64,000 nt of DNA from contig RPGP01000001.1 in assembly GCA_004193555.1 (NCBI GenBank), positions 62,001 to 126,000 on the forward strand. Direction: 5' to 3'. Below, one piece after another: positions 1 to 8,527 of this stretch (its first letter is position 1; each line of letters begins with the position of its first letter). The notes under the pieces were generated by a model. That model saw only the letters and a list, made by a program, of their open reading frames with translations, made no database searches and was not told the DNA's origin. The DNA comes from Desulfobacteraceae bacterium Eth-SRB1 (GTDB lineage: Bacteria; Desulfobacterota; Desulfobacteria; Desulfobacterales; ETH-SRB1). Both the position numbers and the translations under genes were made by a program.

Positions 1-88
1 CTATGGCGGGACTTTTGATGTAAAGAGCAAAGAAGGTGTCGGCACAACCTTTGAGTTGAGATTTCCTGTTTATACGTCGGAGAATTGA
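1..88 (+). CDS. C-terminal end of a histidine kinase (partial, begins before window)
   Basis: Frame 2 reads YGGTFDVKSKEGVGTTFELRFPVYTSEN-stop, typical HATPase_c G2-box tail; stop TGA 86-88 then ATG at 90. Confidence 0.7.
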   Translation, partial: YGGTFDVKSKEGVGTTFELRFPVYTSEN

Positions 89-89
89 T

Positions 90-1673
90 ATGTCAAAACT
101 TTTACCGCCAAAACTTTTATTAATCGATGATGAAGAGGGTATTAGAAAACTTCTTAGCATATCTCTTAAAAGCGATGGATATGATGTGGTAACCGCTGAG
201 AATGGAGAACAGGGCCTTAATCTATTTCAAAAAGAATTATTTTCAATAGTGCTGACCGATATAAAGATGCCGGGGATGGACGGCATACAGGTATTAAAGG
301 AGATAAAAAAAATTAATCCGGATACAGAGGTGATTGTCATTACCGGTCACGGCGATATGGAATCAGCCGTTCAATCGCTTCATCTCGGAGCATCTGATTT
401 CATTAACAAGCCGGTGAGTGATCATATCCTTTCAGTTGCCCTGGAAAGGGCCGAGGAACGGCTGAAAACAAAAAAGATATTGAATAAGTATGCCAATGAA
501 CTGTGGAACATGGTAAAGGAGAAAACCGAAGAGATAAAGAGAAGGTATGAATTTGAGGACAAGCTTATACGACGATCGATTGACGGAATTATTGCTACTG
601 ACAGGGAAGGCAATATTATAGTATTTAACCGGGCTGCGGAAAGGCTTTTTGGATATACCGAGGATGAGGTCAAAAGCGGAAAGAAGGCTGATGACCTTTA
701 TCCTGAAGCGATAATGCACAAAATTTCCGATATTTTTTCGGGCAAGACACATGAAGCGGATGTTATCTTTGCTGGACAGGATACGTTTTTACAGGCAAAA
801 AACGGTAAGTCAGTACCGGTTAGATTTTCAGGCGCAATACTCTATGAAGGTGACAGGGCAATAGGCAGTGTCGGTTTTTTTCAGGATCTTAGAGAAATTA
901 AACGATTGCAAAAGGAATTAATCCAGTCAGAAAGATTGGCGGCCGTTGGGCAGACAGTGGCCGGTCTTGCACATGGCATAAAAAATATTTTAAATGGCTT
1001 AAAGGGGGGAGTCTATATAGTTAACAACGCTCTCAAAAAGTCGTCTGATAGTCTTGCCGGTGCGAGCGTAGAAAAGGGGGAGCCGGAAAGCAAACTAAGA
1101 ACAGGTTGGGACATGGTGGAAAGAAATATTCACAGAGTCTCAGATCTGGTTTTGGATCTTCTCAGTTATTCAAAGGAACGTGAGCCGGAATATGAAAAAT
1201 ATGATCCGAATATTATTGTGGATGAAGTCTGCGCTCTTATGGAGTCAAAGGCCAAGAAAAATGATGTTACACTGATAAAAAGTTTAGATAAGGAAACAGG
1301 CGAGGTTTACCTTGATCCAAAAGGGATACATAACTGTCTTCTCAATCTGGTTTCAAATGCGATTGACGCCTGCATTTTTGATCCTGATTCAGGGAAAGAC
1401 TGGCAGGTAAAGGTTGAGGTGCATGCTGACAGGGAGGGCGGTGTGATTTATGAGGTTATTGATAATGGTTGCGGCATGGATCATGAGGTTAAAGACAGGA
1501 TTTTTACCGAATTTTTCAGCACAAAGGGAAATCGTGGCACAGGCCTTGGGCTGCTTGTCTCTCAAAAGGTCATTCATGAGCATAAAGGAACCATGGATGT
1601 GGAATCGGAACCAGGCAAAGGCACAAGGTTTTCAATCAGGCTTCCGAAACAGGAATTCACAGAGAAAAAATAA
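90..1673 (+). CDS. Hybrid receiver-PAS-histidine kinase
   Basis: N-terminal receiver (LLIDDEEGIR..LTDIKMPGMDG), PAS domain, HATPase motifs (NLVSNAIDA, DNGCGM, GTGLGL). Confidence 0.93.
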   Translation: MSKLLPPKLLLIDDEEGIRKLLSISLKSDGYDVVTAENGEQGLNLFQKELFSIVLTDIKMPGMDGIQVLKEIKKINPDTEVIVITGHGDMESAVQSLHLGASDFINKPVSDHILSVALERAEERLKTKKILNKYANELWNMVKEKTEEIKRRYEFEDKLIRRSIDGIIATDREGNIIVFNRAAERLFGYTEDEVKSGKKADDLYPEAIMHKISDIFSGKTHEADVIFAGQDTFLQAKNGKSVPVRFSGAILYEGDRAIGSVGFFQDLREIKRLQKELIQSERLAAVGQTVAGLAHGIKNILNGLKGGVYIVNNALKKSSDSLAGASVEKGEPESKLRTGWDMVERNIHRVSDLVLDLLSYSKEREPEYEKYDPNIIVDEVCALMESKAKKNDVTLIKSLDKETGEVYLDPKGIHNCLLNLVSNAIDACIFDPDSGKDWQVKVEVHADREGGVIYEVIDNGCGMDHEVKDRIFTEFFSTKGNRGTGLGLLVSQKVIHEHKGTMDVESEPGKGTRFSIRLPKQEFTEKK

Positions 1674-1785
1674 TTTTACTTGTAATTTATATGTAATTTA
1701 CTATATGATAGTTTTTTAAAAAAATCAAACAGGTTGACAACTTTTATCTTGTTGGTTTCAAAAGGTTCAATAAAGGAGGAGTATT

Positions 1786-2175
1786 ATGGGTAAAAAGGTT
1801 CTGATTGTTGATGATGATGCTGATATAAGAACATTTGCATCAAGCGTTATAGAAAACAGCGGCTATACGCCAATAATCGCATCAAATGGCGAAGAAGGTA
1901 TTGACAAAATTAGAGAAGAAAAACCGGACGCAATTATATTAGATATCTTAATGCCTAAAGAAAGCGGTATTAAGATGTATAGGGAAGTCAAAACAACCCC
2001 CGAGTTTAGCGCTATTCCGGTGATAATACTTTCCGGGATAGCTCAAAGAACCTTTATCCGTTCTCAAAAGGCGCTTGCAGAGGATGGTGAAGCCGTACCG
2101 GAACCGGAAGTCTATCTTGAAAAACCGGTTGAGCCGGAAGAACTGGCGGCAACTTTAAAGAAGTTTTTGTCCTGA
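1786..2175 (+). CDS. Single-domain response regulator (CheY-like)
   Basis: VLIVDDDADIR, AIILDILMP, VYLEKPV; RBS AAAGGAGGAG. Confidence 0.93.
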   Translation: MGKKVLIVDDDADIRTFASSVIENSGYTPIIASNGEEGIDKIREEKPDAIILDILMPKESGIKMYREVKTTPEFSAIPVIILSGIAQRTFIRSQKALAEDGEAVPEPEVYLEKPVEPEELAATLKKFLS

Positions 2176-2190
2176 TTTGTTGGTCGAGTG

Positions 2191-2229
2191 GTCAATTGGT
2201 CGAGTGGATTAACAACTCGACCAATTGAC
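2191..2229. terminator. Perfect 15-bp stem, 9-nt loop hairpin between convergent genes
   Basis: GTCAATTGGTCGAGT-GGATTAACA-ACTCGACCAATTGAC. Confidence 0.6.
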
Positions 2230-2251
2230 TATTCAACAACTCGACTAAATT

Positions 2252-3148
2252 TCAGGGCACCAGCAGTGTTGGAAATTCAGATGTTTCTGTTATTTCCTGA
2301 GATATGCCGCCAAGCCATCGTGCCCGCCAGGCCCCTTTTCCCGTTGCACCCATGACAATCATAGTGGCATTATGTTCACGTGCGGCAGTTTCAATCTGTG
2401 AGACCACGTCACCCATATAAAGATGAAAATCCGCTTCAAGCCCTTCATCTTCAAAAGTTATACAGATATCTTCCAGCCTTTTTTTGTTTTCCTTTTGAAT
2501 TTTCATAAGGTCATTTTTTGATTTACCCTTTACAACATCCTCACCTACAACATGTACCACCACTACTTTTTTCACAGCCTTTTTTAAATCTATTATCTGT
2601 TCCAATGCCCTTTCGCATGGAGATGACCAGTCTGTTACAAAAAGAGGTGTATCAAAGGGCTTATTGTTAACCTTGCCTGACGGCAGCATGTATTTATGTA
2701 CCAGCACAGGAGTTTTTGACCGCCGGAGAAGTTCCATTGTTGTTGAACTTGCAAACAGTTTTTCTAATTTTGTTCTTTTACAGGCTTCTGTTACAATGAG
2801 ATCTACCCCTTCTGTTTCAGCCGTTGAAAGAATTTTTGGGAGAGGGTCTCCAACAACCACATAGGCGCCGCATTCCATCCCTTTTTCGTAGATATTTTCA
2901 GCCCAATCAATAAAACGCACATCCGCCATCTGTTTTAATCTGACATCTTCCTCTTTAAGGTAGCCCGCTCCGCGATGCATGGCAACTGCTTCTCTGTTTA
3001 TTACATGAAGAAAAACCACATGATCAAGACCGGCCTTTCTTAGCTCCATCAATGATTCCAGAGCATCAAACCACAGTTCATCAAAGTTGGTTACAAACAG
3101 CATCTTTTTAAATTTCATAAAACTTCCTCCTAAACTTATCAATCCCAT
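2252..3148 (-). CDS. Tandem-domain universal stress protein
   Basis: Two Usp domains; MGATGKGAWRARWLGG ATP-binding-type motif; real start may be internal MKFKKMLFVTNF. Confidence 0.9.
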   Translation of the reverse strand: MGLISLGGSFMKFKKMLFVTNFDELWFDALESLMELRKAGLDHVVFLHVINREAVAMHRGAGYLKEEDVRLKQMADVRFIDWAENIYEKGMECGAYVVVGDPLPKILSTAETEGVDLIVTEACKRTKLEKLFASSTTMELLRRSKTPVLVHKYMLPSGKVNNKPFDTPLFVTDWSSPCERALEQIIDLKKAVKKVVVVHVVGEDVVKGKSKNDLMKIQKENKKRLEDICITFEDEGLEADFHLYMGDVVSQIETAAREHNATMIVMGATGKGAWRARWLGGISQEITETSEFPTLLVP

Positions 3149-3624
3149 CCTATAAATTTAGTAAAGATAATCAGAAAGTGTTTAGATTGTCAAGAATTTA
3201 TTGTGTATCTGAGTATATGTATTGTACGGTCAAATAAATAGTATGAGGACGATAATAGAAACAGAAAAAGACCGGATAAAATTTTACTGTACGGCATTAC
3301 GGCAAGAAGTGTTCATTGTTTGTACACAAAATTATGTAAAGATATAAATATGTTCCTAAAATATAGCTATTATCTGTCCAGTTATTGAACATATTATGTT
3401 CGGGGTTATTGCTTGCTCATTATTTACGATTTAATAAATATCTGAAAAAACAGGTAGATAGGCATGATAACAGAAAAGGCATAAATATTGCAGTAAAGTA
3501 ATCCTAATTTTTGTAGTTAATGATCGATAAGGTCGGTATAGATTCTTGAAGCAGGCATTAAATGTATTTATGAATTTTCGTTGTTGACCTTTATGGCTAT
3601 GATATAAGGGGAGACCTTTGAAAT

Positions 3625-4398
3625 ATGGACGTAAAAAAAATTCTTTATGCTACAAATTTAAGTAAGCCCACCTTTCGTGTGTTTGATGGGTTGTCAGGTC
3701 TAAAAAGTCTTGGCTTGCAAGAGATCATTCTCCTTTCAAACAATGCGACTCTTGACCTGTTTGAGACATGGAAAAAAAGATTGGGTGATTTAGGGATAAA
3801 TGCAAGCATCAAAATTGATCCCGGCAACCTCTCCACAAGTGTTTTAAACACAATCCGGGGAAACAATATATCGCTTGTCATATTGCATTTAAATAAAAAA
3901 GAGGACCGGACCATCTTTGGTGGTTCAGCCCTGGGAAATATTATTAAAACAACCAATATTCCTGTCCTTGTTGTTGATAAGGACGAAAAAGGATTAAATT
4001 TTAGTTCTAAAGGAATGTTTGAACGTGTTTTGTTGCCGGCAGATTGGTCGCCGGAATATGAAAAGGCATTGCAATATATACTCGATCTTAAGGAATTAAT
4101 AAGCGAACTTGAACTTGTAAATGTAATATTTGAAAAATTAAGCCTGCGTGATGTGAAACAGATAACGGAAGATATGATTAATGCTCGTAAAATGTGCCTG
4201 AAACTTGGTGTTTCAACAGAATATCACATGTATGCGGGAGAGGTTAGTGAGGAGATCCTGCGAGCGGCGCATGAATATGAATCTACTATGATAATTATCG
4301 GCTCAATGCGCAGGCAAAAGTTTAAGGATATTTTTTCAGGCAGGCCTGCGTATAGAGTGATAGAAAAATCTCCGATACCTGTGTTGCTGGTTCCCTAA
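3625..4398 (+). CDS. Tandem-domain universal stress protein
   Basis: Usp fold motifs (KKILYATNLS, SPIPVLLVP); nucleotide-binding motif degenerate (IGSMRRQKFKDIFSG). Confidence 0.85.
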   Translation: MDVKKILYATNLSKPTFRVFDGLSGLKSLGLQEIILLSNNATLDLFETWKKRLGDLGINASIKIDPGNLSTSVLNTIRGNNISLVILHLNKKEDRTIFGGSALGNIIKTTNIPVLVVDKDEKGLNFSSKGMFERVLLPADWSPEYEKALQYILDLKELISELELVNVIFEKLSLRDVKQITEDMINARKMCLKLGVSTEYHMYAGEVSEEILRAAHEYESTMIIIGSMRRQKFKDIFSGRPAYRVIEKSPIPVLLVP

Positions 4399-4401
4399 CT
4401 G

Positions 4402-4544
4402 GTGTCCATCCACAAATGGCATCTTTAGGCCCCTGGCGGCGTTCTCGCTTTTTTGCAACCCTCGGAATAGGCGCATTAGGCCTGCGGTTGCAAAAACGCT
4501 CGAGCCTTGCCAGGAACCAAAATCTACCACTTGTGGATGGACAC
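4402..4544. repeat. 143-bp foldback/MITE-like element
   Basis: Perfect 14-bp terminal inverted repeat GTGTCCATCCACAA/TTGTGGATGGACAC; 59-nt arms and 25-nt loop; flanking TAACT direct repeats. Confidence 0.75.
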
Positions 4545-4628
4545 TAACTAACGAAAATTTGTGAAATCTGCGTAATCCTCCAGAGGCGGACAGGTCTGTG
4601 GATTAAAAAAGATAGAAAGAGGAACGAG

Positions 4629-5342
4629 ATGGAAGTAACAATACTGGTTCAGGCCACATATAAGTCCTTTCAGATGTTAGACGAGGCAAGAGATAAGGCT
4701 ACGCAGATATTGGATACTGCTGCGAGGCTGACATCTGAAACCCAGGCCCTGCATCGAAAAAGGATAGAGGCGATATTTACAGGTGCCAAACAAACAAAAG
4801 TTCAACTCAGCAGGTTTATTGCAACATTTATCATTTTGTTTGGTTTCTGGTTGTTCATGTCAGGACACTATGATGTATTTCATATCAGTATCGGAGTTCT
4901 TTGTTGCGCCGTAGTGTCGCATGTATCGCATAATCTCCTTTTTGCCAATCCAAGAGCCGGGGATATGCGTGTAATAGTTAAAAGATTTATTACATACATT
5001 CCATGGCTTTTATACCAGATTGTCCTGTCTAATTTCCACGTTGCCTATCTGGCTCTGGGCCCAAAAAGGTTGTTAGATCCAAAAATAATTAAGTTTAAAT
5101 CAAAACTGGAAAGTGACATCTCGATGGTTACGCTTGCTAATTCTATAACCCTAACCCCGGGGACTATTACAGTAGATGTTAAAGACGGAATATATTACGT
5201 GCACGCTGTGAGCAAAAAGGTTGCGGAAGATCTTATGACCGGTGAAATGGAAGACAGAATTGCCCATATTTTCATGGAAGCCGACCATGTGTATGTTCAG
5301 GATGTTTTCGATATGGCGCCTATCTTTGTAGAATTAAAGTAA
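4629..5342 (+). CDS. mnhE: Na+/H+ antiporter subunit E (MnhE/MrpE) with N-terminal extension
   Basis: MrpE core (IPWLLYQIVLSNFHVAYLAL, NSITLTPGTITVDV). Confidence 0.88.
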   Translation: MEVTILVQATYKSFQMLDEARDKATQILDTAARLTSETQALHRKRIEAIFTGAKQTKVQLSRFIATFIILFGFWLFMSGHYDVFHISIGVLCCAVVSHVSHNLLFANPRAGDMRVIVKRFITYIPWLLYQIVLSNFHVAYLALGPKRLLDPKIIKFKSKLESDISMVTLANSITLTPGTITVDVKDGIYYVHAVSKKVAEDLMTGEMEDRIAHIFMEADHVYVQDVFDMAPIFVELK

Positions 5343-5388
5343 AGGACCAATTTAGGGATTAAGGATTTAAGAATCGAGGCTAAAAAAT

Positions 5389-5880
5389 ATGACAATCAAG
5401 CGCACAGTAAACATGACCAAACAATCGGATGATGTTATTGTTAAGACACTTTCCCGGCTGTTAATACCATTTATGCAGATTTATGCCCTGTATGTCATTG
5501 CGCACGGGCATTACAGCCCTGGAGGAGGGTTCCAGGGAGGAGTAATTTTAGGGGCAAGTTTAATTCTATTGGCAATAACTTATGGGCTGGATAATGCTTT
5601 GCGCATGATGTCAGAGAGATTAAACACCATTCTATGCAGCCTCGGAGTTTTTATATATGCCGGCATAGGGTTGTTGTGCATCATGTTAGGCGGTAATTAT
5701 CTGGATTATGGGGCGCTTGACAAAATCTTGCATGTTGACATAGCGCATGCAAGATCGCTCGGTATTCTTGGTATTGAGACCGGTGTAGGAATCGCTGTCA
5801 TGGCAGTTATGGCCTCGATTTTTTTAGATATATCTACCGGAGGGCTTCCTTCGACAAAAGAGCGGGATCAATCTGATTAA
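5389..5880 (+). CDS. mnhB: Na+/H+ antiporter subunit B (MnhB/MrpB)
   Basis: YVIAHGHYSPGGGFQGGVILG motif. Confidence 0.92.
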   Translation: MTIKRTVNMTKQSDDVIVKTLSRLLIPFMQIYALYVIAHGHYSPGGGFQGGVILGASLILLAITYGLDNALRMMSERLNTILCSLGVFIYAGIGLLCIMLGGNYLDYGALDKILHVDIAHARSLGILGIETGVGIAVMAVMASIFLDISTGGLPSTKERDQSD

Positions 5881-5896
5881 CATTTAAGGATTAAAC

Positions 5897-6835
5897 TTGA
5901 GAATACAGGACATTAATAAACGATCTGCAAAAATGAAGCAGGTCTATAATATGATATTGAATCTTGCTCCCACTGATGCCACGGTTTTGATTCGTGGTGA
6001 AGAAGGAACAGAAAAAGCATTGGTGGCACGATCTATTCATTTAAACAGCGCAAGAAAAAATCGCTTTTTTGATGTGTATAACTGTTCGGTTTATCCGCAG
6101 TTTATTGTTGAAAGCGGTCTTTTGGGTCATGAAACAGGCGCCTATGAAGGGGCGGTATCTCAGAAGAAAGGATGCCTGGAACTAAATAATGGCGGGACAG
6201 TATTTTTGAGTGAGATTGACAAAATATCTCCGTTGACCCAGATCAAACTTCAGAATTTTTTACAGGACGGGTCTATAAAAAGACTTGGAGGAAAAAAAAG
6301 TATTAAGATAGACGTCAGGATCATTGCCGCTGTTAATACTGATCTTGGGAAAGAGGTCGAAAGAGGAACTTTTAATGAAGAGTTTTCTTATATGCTGAAT
6401 GTAATTAATATACATTTACCTTCTTTAAGGGAGAGGAAAGATGATATCCCCCCTCTAATAGAATACTTTCTGGAAATGCTGAATGTAGAAACAGGGAAAA
6501 ATGTTAGAGGTGTTACATCCGATACGATGGAGATATTAATGGGCTATTCCTGGCCGGGCAATGTCAAGGAGTTGGAAAACTCGATACAACATGCCTTCCT
6601 TCTCGCAGAGGGTGCAGTAATTGAGCGTGAACTTCTGCCTTCCCGCATCTTACATGAAGTGTTAACAGAAAAAGACGAAGGGATAACCTCTTTTGAGGAA
6701 AATGAAAAAAGATTTCTTATGAAAATTCTGCAGGAGTGTAACTGGAATAAATTACAGGTTGCAAAACAGCTCAATGTGAGCCGGAGCACATTATATTCAA
6801 AACTTAAAAAATATAACTTAACGTCAAAACAATAA
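5897..6835 (+). CDS. Degenerate sigma-54 activator-like AAA+ regulator with Fis-type HTH
   Basis: TTG start; bEBP fold preserved (GHETGAYEGA, WPGNVKELEN, C-terminal VAKQLNVSRSTLYSKLKKY) but catalytic motifs substituted. Confidence 0.88.
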   Translation: MRIQDINKRSAKMKQVYNMILNLAPTDATVLIRGEEGTEKALVARSIHLNSARKNRFFDVYNCSVYPQFIVESGLLGHETGAYEGAVSQKKGCLELNNGGTVFLSEIDKISPLTQIKLQNFLQDGSIKRLGGKKSIKIDVRIIAAVNTDLGKEVERGTFNEEFSYMLNVINIHLPSLRERKDDIPPLIEYFLEMLNVETGKNVRGVTSDTMEILMGYSWPGNVKELENSIQHAFLLAEGAVIERELLPSRILHEVLTEKDEGITSFEENEKRFLMKILQECNWNKLQVAKQLNVSRSTLYSKLKKYNLTSKQ

Positions 6836-6922
6836 GTTGGCTGATAAGTATGTCGCGGAATTTCTACAAAGTAGTATGGTGAAAAGAAATTAAAATTGGC
6901 AGCGCCAAAGGCGCTTTCCTTA

Positions 6923-6970
6923 ACTTTAGGCACTTTAATATACTTTAGCTCACTTTAGGCACTTATATTC
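6923..6970 (+). promoter_or_regulatory. Phased array of ACTTTA units, candidate regulator-binding site
   Basis: ACTTTAGGC/ACTTTAATAT/ACTTTAGCTC/ACTTTAGGC/ACTTATATTC beginning at 6923, 6932, 6942, 6952, 6961. Confidence 0.45.
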
Positions 6971-7003
6971 GCACCGAAGGTGCGCTAATCTGGGAGCAGC
7001 GAT

Positions 7004-7270
7004 ATGGAAAATTTTTATCTTGGTGTGAGCATTCTCCTTTGCTTGCTTGTTTTAATTTGTCTTTATCGGGTGGTATTCGGGCCGACTATTATTGACCGGA
7101 TTGTAAGTGTTGGAGCAATCGGCACAAAAACATTAATAGTCCTGGCGCTCATGGGTTTTATTTACGATAGGATAGAAATGTTCATTGATATCATCATGGT
7201 TTACGCTCTTCTGAACTTTATCGGGACCCTGGCGGCAGCAAAGTACTTTGAAGGGAGAGGTGAAATTTGA
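7004..7270 (+). CDS. mnhF: Na+/H+ antiporter subunit F (MnhF/MrpF)
   Basis: RVVFGPTIIDRIVSVGAIGTK motif, size. Confidence 0.9.
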   Translation: MENFYLGVSILLCLLVLICLYRVVFGPTIIDRIVSVGAIGTKTLIVLALMGFIYDRIEMFIDIIMVYALLNFIGTLAAAKYFEGRGEI

Positions 7271-7593
7271 TGGAAGTTATTAAAATATTATCCATTGTGC
7301 TGATTTTGATAGGATGTTTCTTTTTCACTACCGGCACAATCGGCCTGATACGTTTCCCGGACTTTTATGCCAGGATGCATGCCACCGGAAAAGGAGACAC
7401 CCTTGCAGTGCTTATATGTCTTATCGGTCTTGCATTATACCATACCTTTCATCACGGAGCTGTTTTAGATGGGATTAAGTTAGTCTTTATCGCTGTCTTT
7501 ATGTTTATGGCCAATCCTACGGCGACCCATGCAATTTCCAGGGCCGCTTTCCGGTGTGGCGTTAAACCATGGACCAGGGAGGAAAACAAATGA
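7267..7593 (+). CDS. mnhG: Na+/H+ antiporter subunit G (MnhG/MrpG)
   Basis: GTIGLIRFPDFYARMHATGKGDTLA. Confidence 0.93.
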   Translation: MMEVIKILSIVLILIGCFFFTTGTIGLIRFPDFYARMHATGKGDTLAVLICLIGLALYHTFHHGAVLDGIKLVFIAVFMFMANPTATHAISRAAFRCGVKPWTREENK

Positions 7594-7835
7594 TCTGGCA
7601 ACTCGATCTTATTTTATGTATTTTTATTGTTATCTGTGCAGTTGCAGCTATTACTATTAAGGATCTTCTGGCCGCTGTTATTATTTTAGGCGCTTACAGC
7701 TTCTTTATGTGTATTCTCTATACTGGGATGGGAGCGGTGGATGTCGCCTTTACCGAGGCCTCCGTAAGCGCTGGAGTTGGAACAGTATTGTTTGTCGCGG
7801 CTGTCAGTAAAACAAAAAGGAGGTCAAAGGATTGA
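7569..7835 (+). CDS. MbhD/DUF4040-type subunit (split MrpA C-terminal piece)
   Basis: AVIILGAYSFFMCILYTGMGAVDVAFTEASVSAGVGTVLFVAA. Confidence 0.85.
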   Translation: MDQGGKQMIWQLDLILCIFIVICAVAAITIKDLLAAVIILGAYSFFMCILYTGMGAVDVAFTEASVSAGVGTVLFVAAVSKTKRRSKD

Positions 7836-8116
7836 AGGTTATTGCAATAGCTATAATACTTTTGACAGGGGGATTGCTTATATACGGTGTTGAGGATATG
7901 CCGGGTTGGGGTGATCCTGATTCTCCGGCCAGCAGCCATGTTTCACCGAAGTATATAAAGGAAGCTTTGGGAAAAACAGCCACACCGAATATGGTTACCG
8001 CCGTTCTGGGGGATTACAGGGGATACGATACCATGGGTGAGACAGCGGTTATTTTTACTGCAGGGATCGGCTGTATCCTGATGTTAAGAAAAAAACGCAA
8101 GGGAGAAGGAGACTGA
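7832..8116 (+). CDS. MbhE-type subunit (split MrpA C-terminal piece)
   Basis: GDPDSPASSHVSPKYI..NMVTAVLGDYRGYDTMGETAVIFTAGI. Confidence 0.85.
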   Translation: MKVIAIAIILLTGGLLIYGVEDMPGWGDPDSPASSHVSPKYIKEALGKTATPNMVTAVLGDYRGYDTMGETAVIFTAGIGCILMLRKKRKGEGD

Positions 8117-8117
8117 T

Positions 8118-8525
8118 ATGCTTGAGTACATTATCAGTAAATACAACTTCTGGGTGTATGTCATTTTGCTGCTGATCGGGCTTTATGCAATGGTGGGCAA
8201 GAAAAATCTGGTTAAGAAGCTGATCGGGATGAATATATTTCAGTCTGCTGTGATTCTTTTTTACGTTTCCATCGGGGTAAAGAAGGGCGGGGCAACAGTG
8301 CCGATATTCTTAGGGAATGCTCATGCGGCGCACGGGCATGGACACGCTATTATCGATGTTGCAAGTTATATTAATCCTCTTCCTCATGTGCTGATGCTTA
8401 CGGCAATAGTTGTTTCAATTGCCACAACAGGTGTTGCCCTTGCGGTGCTTATCCTGATTTTCAGGAGATATAAGACCTTGGAGCTTGACGAAATTATGAA
8501 AATAAGAAAAGAAACGGGAGTCTAA
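8118..8525 (+). CDS. mnhC: NuoK/MrpC-like antiporter subunit C
   Basis: NuoK-like fold; NPLPHVLMLTAIVVSIATTGVALAVLI. Confidence 0.9.
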   Translation: MLEYIISKYNFWVYVILLLIGLYAMVGKKNLVKKLIGMNIFQSAVILFYVSIGVKKGGATVPIFLGNAHAAHGHGHAIIDVASYINPLPHVLMLTAIVVSIATTGVALAVLILIFRRYKTLELDEIMKIRKETGV

Positions 8526-8527
8526 AT

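Noticed and set aside
3200-3610. Possible promoter or ncRNA in the long AT-rich spacer before the 3625 USP
   Set aside because: TTGACC and TATGAT-like strings present but with wrong spacing; no convincing structure
4336-4530. 64-aa minus ORF in the foldback element
   Set aside because: Encoded by the inverted repeat arms, no domain similarity recognised
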